Assembly (NCBI GenBank): GCA_031394045.1
Contig: JANMWN010000032.1
Span: 1 to 31,557 of the forward strand
Length of the DNA stretch: 31,557 nucleotides
Source: JANYIP01 sp031394045
GTDB taxonomy: Bacteria; Actinomycetota; Actinomycetes; Prado026
Reading direction: 5' to 3'
In this document: in pieces, positions 22,704 to 31,171 of the stretch
Layout: each line of letters starts with the position of its first letter
How positions within the stretch are numbered: the stretch's first letter is position 1
Position numbers and translations under genes: made by a program
Notes under the pieces: generated by a model
The model's database searches: none
Seen by the model: the letters and a program-made list of their open reading frames with translations, nothing else
What the model was told of the DNA's origin: nothing

Positions 22704-22796
22704 ATGACGAGCAAGGGGATCTGGCACCGGTTGCCGACCTGGCTGTGGCTCGTCGGCACGGGGTTCGCGATCGGAGCCCTGATCGCGCTGTCCTGA
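22704..22796 (+). CDS. 30-aa single-helix membrane peptide
   Basis: This is a 30-codon frame from ATG 22704 to TGA 22796, 12 nt after the Rieske stop. GAAGGGCGAGG in front can serve as SD. The peptide has a short basic start (MTSKGIWHR) and one hydrophobic helix with three Trp at residues 7, 13 and 15 and a Gly/Ala-rich end. Its operon position suggests a small subunit or assembly factor for the Rieske/His-rich membrane pair. No known family is recognised. Confidence 0.6.
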   Translation: MTSKGIWHRLPTWLWLVGTGFAIGALIALS

Positions 22797-22864
22797 TCGC
22801 TGTGGAGCTGTCGGGCGGCGCCTCTAGCCTATTTCCCTGCAGCGAGCGGTCGAGGAGGGGCACG

Positions 22865-23068
22865 ATGGCTGACGCCGACGACGTACGCGACCTCGCCATG
22901 GCCCTGCCGCACGTGGCCGAGAAGCAGGCCCTCCTGCTCGGCGAACCCGACCTGTTCTTCACCGCACCCGGCTACGCCGGCTGGCCTTTGGTGATGCTGC
23001 GACTCGACCAGGTCGACGTGGACCGGCTGGCTGAGCTCCTCGAGGCAGAGCTCGACCGTCAGGAGTGA
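22865..23068 (+). CDS. Shortened MmcQ/YjbR-like protein
   Basis: The 67-aa protein begins like the MmcQ/YjbR family (MADADDVRDLAMALPHVAE). It then jumps straight to the C-terminal half (EPDLFFTAPGYAGWPLVMLRLDQVDVDRLAELL). Normal members have about 110-120 aa, with a GKPSFRVRGK-type segment in the middle that is missing here. The reading frame is intact and GAGGGG precedes ATG 22865, so it may still be translated. It is either an in-frame deletion remnant or a reduced variant; the family itself has a CyaY-like fold and no firm function. Confidence 0.6.
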   Translation: MADADDVRDLAMALPHVAEKQALLLGEPDLFFTAPGYAGWPLVMLRLDQVDVDRLAELLEAELDRQE

Positions 23069-23198
23069 CCGCAGTGCCCTGGAGAAGCAGGGCCCGCGAA
23101 GGGATCTGGTCGAATCCACACACCTCGGACCGGGTACCGGGATTATGGGGCGGACGGACGTCCCCGTCGCCAGCCGACCCAAGGAAAGCCGGTCCCCT

Positions 23199-23504
23199 AT
23201 GTGGGCGCAGATCATCAAGATGAACCTGAAGCCGGGCAGCGAGGCGGATCTCGCGTCCCTGATCGAGCAGCTGCACGCGGCCGAGCAGGCGGACTCGGGT
23301 CTGCTGCGAACGATCTTCATGCGTGATCAGGCCGACCCCAGCGCGCTCCACACCCTCGTCCTGTTCGAGAGCGAGGACAAGGCCCGCGCCCGCGAGCAGG
23401 ACCCGCGCCGCGAGGAGGCGATGCTGGCCATCCGCGCCCTGATGGCGGAGATGATGGCCAGCCCTCCTGAGTTCCTCAACCTCGACGTCGTCCGGGACGT
23501 CTGA
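23199..23504 (+). CDS. ABM-like (dimeric alpha/beta barrel) small protein
   Basis: The 101-aa protein shows the strand-helix-strand pattern of the antibiotic-biosynthesis-monooxygenase fold: WAQIIKMNLKPGSEADLASLIEQLHAAE, then GLLRTIFMRDQADPSALHTLVLFES and a helical C-terminus. Such dimers include monooxygenases and many proteins of unknown role; no catalytic residue can be assigned. ATG 23199 is chosen because the conserved part begins there and AAGGAAAG lies upstream. It ends 4 nt before the first hip operator. Confidence 0.65.
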   Translation: MWAQIIKMNLKPGSEADLASLIEQLHAAEQADSGLLRTIFMRDQADPSALHTLVLFESEDKARAREQDPRREEAMLAIRALMAEMMASPPEFLNLDVVRDV

Positions 23505-23508
23505 CGCC

Positions 23509-23582
23509 TGTCGTCGTACGACGACAAGCTGCAACGTGTCGTCGTACGGCGACATGTCTGCGATTGTCGTCGTACGACGACA
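23509..23582. promoter_or_regulatory. Three tandem 18-bp operators of the hipBA locus
   Basis: TGTCGTCGTACGACGACA, a perfect palindrome, occurs at 23509-23526 and 23565-23582, with a one-mismatch copy (G for A) at 23537-23554. Starts are exactly 28 bp apart. They fill the gap between the ABM-like gene and hipB, the last ending 9 nt before the hipB GTG. This fits autoregulation by HipB dimers. Confidence 0.88.
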
Positions 23583-23591
23583 TAGTGGGGT

Positions 23592-23894
23592 GTGAGCGAC
23601 GGCCGCATCGACAGTCCGGAAGCATTGGGACAGGTACTCCGTTCTGCCCGCCGTCGACGTGGCCTGACTCAACAGGAACTGGCGGACAACTTTGGGGCCA
23701 GCCGCGACTGGGTCGAGCGCGGGGGCGCGCCACGCGCTGAGCTCCTCCTGATCCTCCGCGCTCTCGCGTCCGTGGGCCTGACCGTCAGCGTCGAGGACGT
23801 AACCGTGGCGCCGGACCTCGAGGCCGTGGTCTGGCAGAACGAGGCGGACCTTCCAGGACCACCGCGGCTGGCGACCGCCTCGCCGTCTACCTGA
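23592..23894 (+). CDS. hipB: HipB-type antitoxin (XRE helix-turn-helix)
   Basis: The 100-aa protein has an XRE-type HTH at ~11-50 (LGQVLRSARRRRGLTQQELADNFGASRDWVERGG). HipB/HipA-linked features follow: APRAELLLILRALASVGLTVSVED. It should bind the three operators upstream and neutralise the HipA kinase. The GTG start has no SD and lies 9 nt after the last operator, so the message may be leaderless. The last ~25 residues (after DLEAVV) are unlike a HipB end, while the +2 frame at that point leads into HipA-like sequence without a start codon. A frame change may therefore lie near 23830. Confidence 0.82.
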   Translation: MSDGRIDSPEALGQVLRSARRRRGLTQQELADNFGASRDWVERGGAPRAELLLILRALASVGLTVSVEDVTVAPDLEAVVWQNEADLPGPPRLATASPST

Positions 23895-25137
23895 ACACGA
23901 CCCTGGTCGGTTACCTGACCAGCGACTCGGATCAGGTCGTGAGCTTCGGGTACGACGACGCGTACGTCGGGCGGCTGGACGCAACCCCGTTATCCCTGTC
24001 ATTGCCACTGACAGCAGATCAGCACCCTCCGGCTCGGGTGGGCAGCGTTTCTGTGGGGGGCTGCTCCCCGACAACGAGAACACGCTCAATAGCATCGCTG
24101 CTGACGCTGCCACCTCGGCGCGCAACGTCTTCGGGTTGCTCGCCCATGTCGGGCGAGACACTGCGGGCGCGCTGCAGATCTTGAGGCTTGACGTCGACCC
24201 GAACCATCCAGGCAGCATCGAGTGGATCGACGCGGCGGAGCTGGCGGTTCGAGTTGCGGAGGTCCGGCAGTCAGCGACCAGCGGGCTCCCCATTCAGCAC
24301 GACAACGGACGGTGGAGTCTCGCGGGCGCGCCGGGAAAGCTCGCCCTCCGGTACGAGAACGGCCAGTGGGGAATCCCGCACGGAGCCGAGCCGACCACTC
24401 ATATCCTCAAGCCAGCCATACCCGGGTTCGCTGAGTCCGACGTCACTGAAGCCGTCCTGCTGACCGCCGCGCGCCAGCTCGGTCTGGCCGCAGCGCGTAC
24501 GTCGGTGCTCCGCCTGCCCGACGAGAGCCACGTCCTCGTGTCCCAGCGCTACGACCGGACTCGGGATGGCAGAACCTGGACGCGAGTGCACCAGGAGGAC
24601 CTGTGCCAGGCGCTCGGTGTGGCGCCGAGCCGCAAGTACCAGTCCGACGGCGGTCCGGGCATCGCGGCGATCGGGGGCCTGTTCCGCCGGCTCCCGCCGG
24701 CCCAGGGTCGGGCCTCGGCAGCGCGATTCCTCGATGCTTTGGCCTACAGCTACGCCATCGCGTCAACTGATGGGCACGCAAAGAACTATTCGCTGCTGCT
24801 GGCTGCCGGCAACGCCACCCTCGCGCCCCTGTACGACGTGAACAGTGCCCTCCCGTACACACGCCCGAAGGGTCGACGGGACGACAACGTGCGGACGCTC
24901 CACCGCGCGTTCCATCTGGGCCGGACCGACGCGTTCACCCGAATCGAGGCGCAGGACTGGGAGGTCGTCGCCAGGCAGCTCGACCTTGAGCCTGAGTTCG
25001 CCGGCGACCGCGTACGCGAGATTCTCGCGAGAACTCCGGGCGCCGTCGAGGCAGCCGCCCACGAGGTTCTGGCCACGGCAGGACTCACCGACGCGTCAGC
25101 GATCGACTGGACGCAGGACGGACTGTCGCTCCAGTGA
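23870..25137 (+). pseudogene. hipA: HipA-type kinase toxin, frameshifted
   Basis: HipA-like sequence starts at GDRLAVYLNTTLVGYL (from 23870) and runs to about 24045 in one frame. It continues as LLPDNENTLNSIAADAATSARNVFGLLAHVGRD from about 24061 in another. The net shift is +2 (or -1), next to a run of six G at 24055-24060. The rest to 25137 is intact and holds the kinase core: the Gly/Lys-containing substrate loop, STDGHAKNYSLLL (catalytic Asp/Asn) and LAPLYDVNSALPY (Mg-binding Asp). HipA phosphorylates glutamyl-tRNA synthetase in known systems. No start codon lies directly before GDRLAVY. A shorter product from TTG 24136 or GTG 23939 would lack part of the N-terminal domain. Sequencing error cannot be excluded. 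Confidence 0.75.
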
Positions 25138-25257
25138 GAGCGACATGAAGACGGCGTTGCCATCCGCACGTACCGCCTTGAACAGGCTGTCGGACGCGTC
25201 GGTGGGGAACTGCTGACCGCCTTCCTGCTGCCGCACGCACGCAGCCGCGAGACGTCC

Positions 25258-27155
25258 TCAGGGGTAGTTGACGACCGTGACGGGGACGTCCGGGTTGGCG
25301 ATGGTGGACGAGCCGCCGGTGTTGTTGATCACGTTGGTGATGCCGCCCTTGCCGACGCTGGGGTCGAGGAAGAGCGTCAACAGGTCGTGCATCTTCACAC
25401 CGGGCCGGTTCGGCACCAAGAAGGCGTTGTCCGCGAAGACATCGACGCCCTGGTTGAAGAACGAGTAGCTGCCCAGACCCCATGCCTCGTGCGTCTTCAC
25501 CTTGGGGTTGACCTGGTAGGCCGCGTAGCCGTTGGCGATGCCGTTCATCCAGGCGGACTGGTTGGGCACGTCGTAGGGCATCTCGTTCTGGAAGAAGATG
25601 GTGCGGCCGTTCTCGCCGTTCCAGACAACCTCGGTCTTCTGGTAGTGCTCGACGAACAGGCCGGTGGCTGTCACATTGTTGCCGTTCACGACCACGCCGG
25701 TGTCGGCGGTGTTCGACGTCCAGCCGACACCGTCGCCGTGGTCTGCCCGCCAGGCCCAGATGTCATCGAGAATGACGTTGTCACCATTCACCTTCAGGCT
25801 GACCGTCGCTTGACCAGCGTGCGGGCCGCCGATGCGGAAGAAGACGTCCTGCAACGCGGTCGGTTCGCCCGTCTTACCGCGACTGTGGCCGTCCGAGCCA
25901 TTGACCTGAAGCAGCACCGGAGATTTCTGCGGGCCGGCGTCGATAGTGAGCCCGGCGATGTCGACTCCCGCCACGTCCTCGACCTTCATCACCACGGCCC
26001 CGTTGCCGGCAGTCAGAGTGGCCAGGCCCAGGCCGAGGACGATCGTGTCGGACCGGGTGATCTGAAGGGTCCTACCGATGTCGTACACCCCAGGGGTGAA
26101 GAGCAGGTTGCGCCCCCGGCGCAGCTGCATGTTGATGGTGCCCGCCGAGTCGGACGGCTTGGCCAGGTAGAAGTCGTACAACGGGATGGAGCGCCCGGGT
26201 GTCGGACCGTTCGCCCACGTCGTACCCGTCGAGTTCGTCTGGGCGGCGGGCACGAAGACGTTCCACGCGCCGTTGGCGTCGATGTAGAGGTAGGGCTTCT
26301 CCCGGCTGGCCGGGTTGGTCGCCAGGGTGGTGTAGGGGCCACCGCAGCCGTTGGGCTGGAAGGGGAAGCACTGCGGGGGCGCGCCGGTCACGCCGGCGAA
26401 GACCTGGTTCCACACGCCGTTGGTCCACCCGTCGAGCGCACTGTTGCGCACGACGAACTGCTGCTGAGAGCCGTTGATGACGGTGCCCCCGCTGAAGCTG
26501 GAGTCGGCGATGAACCCGCCGCTGGCAAAGGAGGGCCCGGTGCAGTAGTCCATCAGGGTCACATTCCCGTTGATGACGTTCACCCGGCGCATCGGTGCAG
26601 CCTGGGAGACGGCCCAGAACTGGCCGCTGTAGCACCCGAAGTTCGGGGTCGTCACATTGATCGTGAGGTTCGACAGCGAGCGCCAGAAGTTGTTGAGTGC
26701 GATGCAGCTGCCGTTGGTGTCGCACTGGTTGCGCACGTAGACGCTTCCGTTGATCGTCACGTCGGTCGGGTTCTGGCCGAGGCCGGCCACCTCGGTGTAG
26801 TAGCCCACCTGGAAGTTCAGCGGGGTCGTGTCCGAGCCGTAGGTGCCGGCTTGAACAGCAGTGCGTAGCGCTGCGTACCGAACTGGTTGCCCAGCTGCTG
26901 AGCGGCGACGGCATCGACGGCAGCCTGGATCTGGCTCGTCGGCATGCTCGGGTCGAAGATCATCACGTTCGGGCCGAGGTTCGGGTCGCTTGAAGCCGAT
27001 GCTGCAGCGACCGGCCCCGCCGCCGTGAGTGCGGCCAGACCGAGCGTCAAGACGCCGAGGACCGCAAGGGCGGCCTTCCGCCGGCTCCGTTGGCCGCGGC
27101 GCACGGGTGCGACCTCAGGTGAGGGAGCGCTCTCTCGCGTGACTTTCGGGTCCAT
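25258..27155 (-). pseudogene. Secreted right-handed beta-helix protein, frameshifted
   Basis: The N-terminal frame (27155 to ~26850) encodes a signal peptide (positive start, hydrophobic ~29-51, AAASA) and NVMIFDPSMPTSQIQAAVDAVA...GTQRYALLFKP. The C-terminal frame continues GTYGSDTTPLNFQVGYYTEVAGLG and runs 516 codons to 25258. At 26846-26849 CCGG appears where CCGGG would keep the frame, so one G is missing. The protein resembles actinobacterial secreted proteins with pectate-lyase/GH55-like beta-helix turns (repeated N-rich strands, IDDIWAWRADHG, FVEHYQ), acting on polysaccharide or as surface proteins; the substrate is unknown. SD-like AAGGCAGG precedes ATG 27155. Only 120 bp separate its end from hipA, and I see nothing in that gap. 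Confidence 0.8.
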
Positions 27156-27303
27156 AGGAGGTACCTGCCTTCAGGAAGACACGCGGCGACGATCCGGACG
27201 GTGACGAGTCGGCCCCGAGAGGGTCCTCCCTCGGCAGCGAGGCTGCCGAAGCCAGACGGCTGAGCCTGTTCACGGCAGAGACGGGGTCAACTCAGGTGCC
27301 TTT

Positions 27304-27795
27304 CTAGCGGCCGCCGGACCGGCGGTCAATGAATTCGGACTGCTGGTCGTTCATGCGCCGCAGCAGGGTGGTGAACTGCTCGCGCTCGGCCGGATTGAGG
27401 GCAGCGAGGAATCCGTCCTGCGCGGCCTCGAGTGCCCGCGCGGCCGCCTTGCGCACCCGTGTTCCGGTCGGTGTGATGGCCACGCTGTGGCGGCGGCGGT
27501 CCTCAGCGCACCGGGTGCGACTGACGAATCCGTGCGACTCCAGCTCGTCCAGGACGGCGACGACGTCGCTCGGGTCCAGCCCCAACCGCACGGACAGGTC
27601 GCGCTGGGAGGACAACCCGTACTCGTGCAGACAGGCGAGGACCGCGTAGGAGTTCAGTCGCAGACCGGCGCTCGCGGCAGCGGCGACAGCGCGGCGCCGC
27701 CCGTCGACCGAGAGCCGACCGACCAGGTAGGTCGCCGTCGAGAGCATCACCTGCGGAGGTTGCAGGATCTCGACGTCAGGTCTCGCAGCGTCCAT
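27304..27795 (-). CDS. MarR family transcriptional regulator
   Basis: This is a 163-aa winged-helix protein with the MarR layout: LRLNSYAVLACLHEYGLSSQRDLSVRLGLDPSDVVAVLDELESHGFVSRTRCAEDRRRHSVAITPTG. The recognition helix and the DRR wing are typical. A long C-terminal dimer helix follows. ATG 27795 is taken as start; an earlier ATG inside the operator (27831) could be used if the message is leaderless. It is divergent from the NmrA-like reductase, with a 72-bp gap carrying an inverted repeat, so it probably represses that gene in response to a small molecule. The 148-bp stretch between its stop and the beta-helix gene holds a 7-bp hairpin (CGGCAGC-gag-GCTGCCG, 27232-27248) and no gene. Confidence 0.88.
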   Translation of the reverse strand: MDAARPDVEILQPPQVMLSTATYLVGRLSVDGRRRAVAAAASAGLRLNSYAVLACLHEYGLSSQRDLSVRLGLDPSDVVAVLDELESHGFVSRTRCAEDRRRHSVAITPTGTRVRKAAARALEAAQDGFLAALNPAEREQFTTLLRRMNDQQSEFIDRRSGGR

Positions 27796-27823
27796 CGAAG
27801 CAGGGTAGGCGTCCCGACAACAG

Positions 27824-27836
27824 TTGGTCATACCAA
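27824..27836. promoter_or_regulatory. Likely MarR operator
   Basis: TTGGT-cat-ACCAA is a perfect inverted repeat in the divergent marR/reductase gap, overlapping a second short repeat CAAC-a-GTTG on its left. Its placement over both likely promoters fits a shared operator. Confidence 0.5.
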
Positions 27837-27867
27837 TCATTGACTCTTTCACCTAAGGGGTCCACCC

Positions 27868-28719
27868 ATGATTCTCGTCACCGGCGCCACCGGCAACATC
27901 GGATCGGCCGTCGTTCCCGCCCTCCTCGACCGCGGTGCGCCCGTGAGGGTACTCGTGCGTGACGCCGCAAAGGCGCAGAGAGCGTTCGGCGACCGGGTCG
28001 AGATCATCGAGGGAGATCTCGCCGACGTCGCCTCGGTCAAGGCGGCGCTCGACGGTGCGGAGAAGGTCTTCCTCAACACCCCATCGCTGGACGGCTTCGT
28101 CGACCTGCAACGACCACTCATCGATGCCGCAGCGCAGGCCGGGATCGCGCACCTGGTGCGCATCTCAGTCATGGGTGCCGACCTCACCAGCCCCATCAGC
28201 TACGCCCGCGGACACGCGGCGCTGGACGCCCACCTCGCCTCGACCGCCCTGCCCTGGACCGTCCTGGCGCCCAGCGGCTACTTCCAGAACCTGCTCTCGA
28301 GTGCAGAGACGATCAAGCAGGGCGCCCTTTACGGATCCGCCGGCGACGGCGCGGTCGGATTCCTCGACACCCGCGACATCGCCGAGGTGGCCGCCACCAT
28401 CCTCACCAGTGACGGACACGTGGGCCAGACCCACAAGCTCACCGGTGGGCAAGCGATCACCTACGCCGAGATAGCCGCAGCCTTCCAGGCAGAACTAGGC
28501 CACGACGTCGCCTACGTGGACGTGCCCCCGGAGGCGTTCGGTCAGAGCCTGCGCGGCTTCGGGCTCCCGGACAGCCAGGTCAGGGACATCCTGGCGCTGT
28601 TCGAGGTCTTCAAGGCCGGCTACGCCGCCACCGTTACCCCTGATGTCGCACAGATCCTGGGTCGCGAGCCGCGCACGATCGCCGACTTCGTCCACGACTA
28701 CCGGTCCGCCTTGGCCTAG
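27868..28719 (+). CDS. NmrA-like NAD(P)-binding oxidoreductase
   Basis: The 283-aa atypical short-chain reductase has Rossmann motif VTGATGNIGS at residues 4-13, an NADP-type basic residue in LVRD after strand 2, GDLAD, and the APSGYFQNL strand seen in NmrA/quinone-reductase-2-like proteins. It lacks a clear YxxxK pair, as many of this group do, so it may be a quinone/azo reductase or a redox sensor. AAGGGG lies 8 nt before ATG 27868. The stop shares the CTAG with the convergent ATPase stop. Divergence from a MarR gene is a common setting for redox- or electrophile-inducible reductases. Confidence 0.88.
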   Translation: MILVTGATGNIGSAVVPALLDRGAPVRVLVRDAAKAQRAFGDRVEIIEGDLADVASVKAALDGAEKVFLNTPSLDGFVDLQRPLIDAAAQAGIAHLVRISVMGADLTSPISYARGHAALDAHLASTALPWTVLAPSGYFQNLLSSAETIKQGALYGSAGDGAVGFLDTRDIAEVAATILTSDGHVGQTHKLTGGQAITYAEIAAAFQAELGHDVAYVDVPPEAFGQSLRGFGLPDSQVRDILALFEVFKAGYAATVTPDVAQILGREPRTIADFVHDYRSALA

Positions 28720-31022
28720 CCAGGGGGCGCCGGTACGCGATCGTCCACGAGGCTGAAGGCGCCTTCTTCCTCCTGAGCGTCGTGGAGGCGCAGGATGGCG
28801 TATAGACCGTAGAGCAGGCCGCGAAGTTCGACGATGTCCTCGGCGTCGGCCACCTGGCCGTCGAGCTCCTCGAGCAGCCGGGCGAATCGCCCGACCTGGT
28901 GCTCGATCTCGGCGTGGGTTCGGCTCAGGGTGCCGGTGGGGTCGGCGCCACCGAGCGCACGTGCCAGGACCGGGTACAGCAGCTCCTGCTCAGCTCGTTC
29001 GTGCGGGAGTGTCTCGGTCTGCAGGCGTTGGAGCAGGGCCTGCGCGGTCCTCAGGTCGCGTCCGTCGACGGTGATCGAGTCGGCGACGACACGCACCTGG
29101 TCGATGATGGGGCGCAGCGAGCAGTGCTCGAGGTGCAGTCGCCGCAGAAGTGCCATGTCGGCGGGCGGCAGCACCACGGCACGGGACTGCGGAGCGAGCA
29201 CGGCGCGCAACGCGATGGCGATGGCCAGCACGTCGATGACCTCCTGCACGAGCGCACCAGCGGCCGGGGGCAATAGACCTAGCGCTGCGGCCACCATCGC
29301 GACCAGCGAAAGCCCCATGCCGACCACAGCCGCCTGCATGGCGATCCCGCGAGCCCGCCGGGCCACCAGGATGGCATCGGCGAGGACCCCGATCCGGTCG
29401 ACCGTCAGTACCACGTCGGCCGTCTCCGACGAGGCTGTCGCTCCGCGCGCCGCCAGTGCCACCCCGACACCGGCGGTGGCCAGCGCGGGCGCGTCGTTGA
29501 CTCCGTCGCCGACCATGATGGTCGGGCCGTTGCGCGCTTCGTCAGCAACGACGGCGACCTTGTCGGCCGGGTCGCGGTCGGCCTGGACGGCATCGACGCC
29601 AACGATGCGTCCGACTGTCTCGGCTACGTCGGCCCGATCTCCGGTGACCAGTACCGTGCGGGTGATTCCGGCCGCACGAAGGGCGCGCAGCATGCGCGGT
29701 GCATCGGCGCGGATGGGGTCCTCGAGCAGCAGGACGCCGGCCGGCCGGCCATCGACCGACGCGAACACGGTCATCGAGCCGTCGAGGCTGGCGCGGCGGC
29801 GGGCATGCCTGACCCAGTCCGGAGCCGTGCCCGGCACGATCCAGTCGGCCTTGCCCAGACGCACCAGCCGACCGCCCACGCGGCCTTCCAGCCCGTAGCC
29901 GTGATGTTCGACGACGTCCTGGGGCAGGGTGATCGCGAGCCCGCGGGCACGGGCCGCCGTCACGATGGACGTGGCCAGGACGTGGGGCGAGACCTGGTCG
30001 AGCGACGCCGCGAGCCGCAGCAGCTCGTCCGCGTCGACGTCGGCGGGCGCTATCACGCTCGCCAGCACGGGCTTGCCGTGGGTCAGGGTGCCGGTCTTGT
30101 CGAAGAGCAGCACCCGGCCGGCGGCAAGCCGCTCAAGAGCGCCGCCGCCCTTGATGATCACGCCGATCTTGGAGGCCCGCGAGAGCCCGCTCATGATCGC
30201 GATAGGGGCGGCCAGGAGCAGCGGGCACGGCGTAGCGACGACGAGGACGGCCACGGCGCGGACGGCGTCACCGCTGAGCAGCCACGCGAACCCGGCGAGA
30301 ACGAGGGTGAAGGGCACGAAGTAGATCGCGATGCGGTCGGCGGCCCGGACGAAGGGCGCGGACGAGGCCTGTGCCTGCTCGACGAGACGCAGGACCCCTG
30401 CGTACGTGGACTCCGACGACGCGGCCGTGGCTACGAGCTCGATCGGGGGACCGGCGTTGACCACGCCCGATCGGACATCGTCGCCCGATGGCCGCTCGAT
30501 CGGCAGCGGCTCTCCTGTCAGGGCTGACTCGTCGAGCACGGCAATGCCGACCAGGCGGCCGTCGACCGGGACCACCTCACCGGTGCCGACGAGCAGCCGG
30601 TCGCCGCGTGCGACCTCGCCGACCGGGACCTCGACCAGGGTGTCCCCTTCATGCCGTCGCGCCGTACGCGGCGTCCGGGCCACGAGAAGGCTCAGCTCTC
30701 GACGGGCGCGTTCAGCCGCGCGAGCCTCAAGGAGCACTCCGGTGGTGAGCATGACCGTGACGACCGCACCGGCGAACGGCTCGCCGACGGCGAGCGCACC
30801 CGCGAGGGCGAGCAGGGCGATGACGTCGACACTTGGCTGACGGCGGCGCACCGCTGCCCACATCGACGCGGCCGACAGGAGCAGACCGAGCACGGTCGCA
30901 GCCACCCAGCACCCGACAGCGAGAGCGCTGTTGCCGACAGCCAGAGCGGCGACACCGAACCCGAGAAGCACCACGCCGGTGACGAACGTGAGCGTCTCGC
31001 GGTGGTCGCGCAGTGGCGTCAT
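28716..31022 (-). CDS. P1B-type metal ATPase with C-terminal hemerythrin domain
   Basis: The 768-aa protein contains a complete P-type ATPase: TGE at 169-171, membrane motif TPCP at 264-267, phosphorylation site DKTGT at Asp308, and the hinge GDGVNDAP near 506-512. The usual HP pair is replaced in SPHVLA (His347-Val). There is no N-terminal metal-binding CXXC domain. The last ~150 residues form a hemerythrin/HHE domain with His633, His674/Glu678, His703/Glu707 and His747/Glu751 as probable iron ligands. TPC plus a hemerythrin tail matches the P1B-5 class, some of which are known to respond to nickel or iron. ATG 31022 has AAAGGTG upstream; ATG 31037 and TTG 31055 are alternatives. It is divergent from an ArsR regulator. 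Confidence 0.93.
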   Translation of the reverse strand: MTPLRDHRETLTFVTGVVLLGFGVAALAVGNSALAVGCWVAATVLGLLLSAASMWAAVRRRQPSVDVIALLALAGALAVGEPFAGAVVTVMLTTGVLLEARAAERARRELSLLVARTPRTARRHEGDTLVEVPVGEVARGDRLLVGTGEVVPVDGRLVGIAVLDESALTGEPLPIERPSGDDVRSGVVNAGPPIELVATAASSESTYAGVLRLVEQAQASSAPFVRAADRIAIYFVPFTLVLAGFAWLLSGDAVRAVAVLVVATPCPLLLAAPIAIMSGLSRASKIGVIIKGGGALERLAAGRVLLFDKTGTLTHGKPVLASVIAPADVDADELLRLAASLDQVSPHVLATSIVTAARARGLAITLPQDVVEHHGYGLEGRVGGRLVRLGKADWIVPGTAPDWVRHARRRASLDGSMTVFASVDGRPAGVLLLEDPIRADAPRMLRALRAAGITRTVLVTGDRADVAETVGRIVGVDAVQADRDPADKVAVVADEARNGPTIMVGDGVNDAPALATAGVGVALAARGATASSETADVVLTVDRIGVLADAILVARRARGIAMQAAVVGMGLSLVAMVAAALGLLPPAAGALVQEVIDVLAIAIALRAVLAPQSRAVVLPPADMALLRRLHLEHCSLRPIIDQVRVVADSITVDGRDLRTAQALLQRLQTETLPHERAEQELLYPVLARALGGADPTGTLSRTHAEIEHQVGRFARLLEELDGQVADAEDIVELRGLLYGLYAILRLHDAQEEEGAFSLVDDRVPAPPG

Positions 31023-31040
31023 GACACCTTTCTGCATATC

Positions 31041-31054
31041 TGCGTTGATACGCA
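31041..31054. promoter_or_regulatory. ArsR-type operator before the metal ATPase
   Basis: TGCGT-TGAT-ACGCA is an inverted repeat 18 bp upstream of the chosen ATPase start. The same half-site (TGCGTA/TACGCA) recurs at 31148-31171, which suggests one regulator binding both places. Confidence 0.6.
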
Positions 31055-31147
31055 ATCATAGTAATGGCAGACAGGCGAGTCAACGGCTCGACCGCCCGGT
31101 CCGCCTGAGCGTGGATGTTTGACCATGACTGGCAGATCCGACACTCT

Positions 31148-31171
31148 CTGCGTATGTCCGCAGATACGCAG
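31148..31171. promoter_or_regulatory. ArsR-type operator overlapping the arsR-like start
   Basis: CTGCGTAT-8 bp-ATACGCAG is a perfect 8-bp inverted repeat. The ATG 31154 of the regulator lies in it, so autorepression at a leaderless start is plausible. Confidence 0.6.

Noticed and set aside
23509..23582. Equally spaced repeats that could suggest a CRISPR array
   Set aside because: Only three 18-bp units with 10-bp spacers, fully palindromic, directly before hipB and with no cas genes; operators explain them better.
25138..25257. Gap between hipA and the beta-helix gene as a site for a small RNA or attachment site
   Set aside because: No direct repeat, tRNA fragment, integrase or strong hairpin is visible.
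25387..26868. 493-codon plus-strand frame across the beta-helix gene
   Set aside because: Antisense to a well-matched secreted protein and without its own start signals or domain.
23509..27155. Possible mobile island covering hipBA and the broken beta-helix gene
   Set aside because: No transposase, integrase, terminal inverted repeats or tRNA junction is seen, so transfer cannot be supported.
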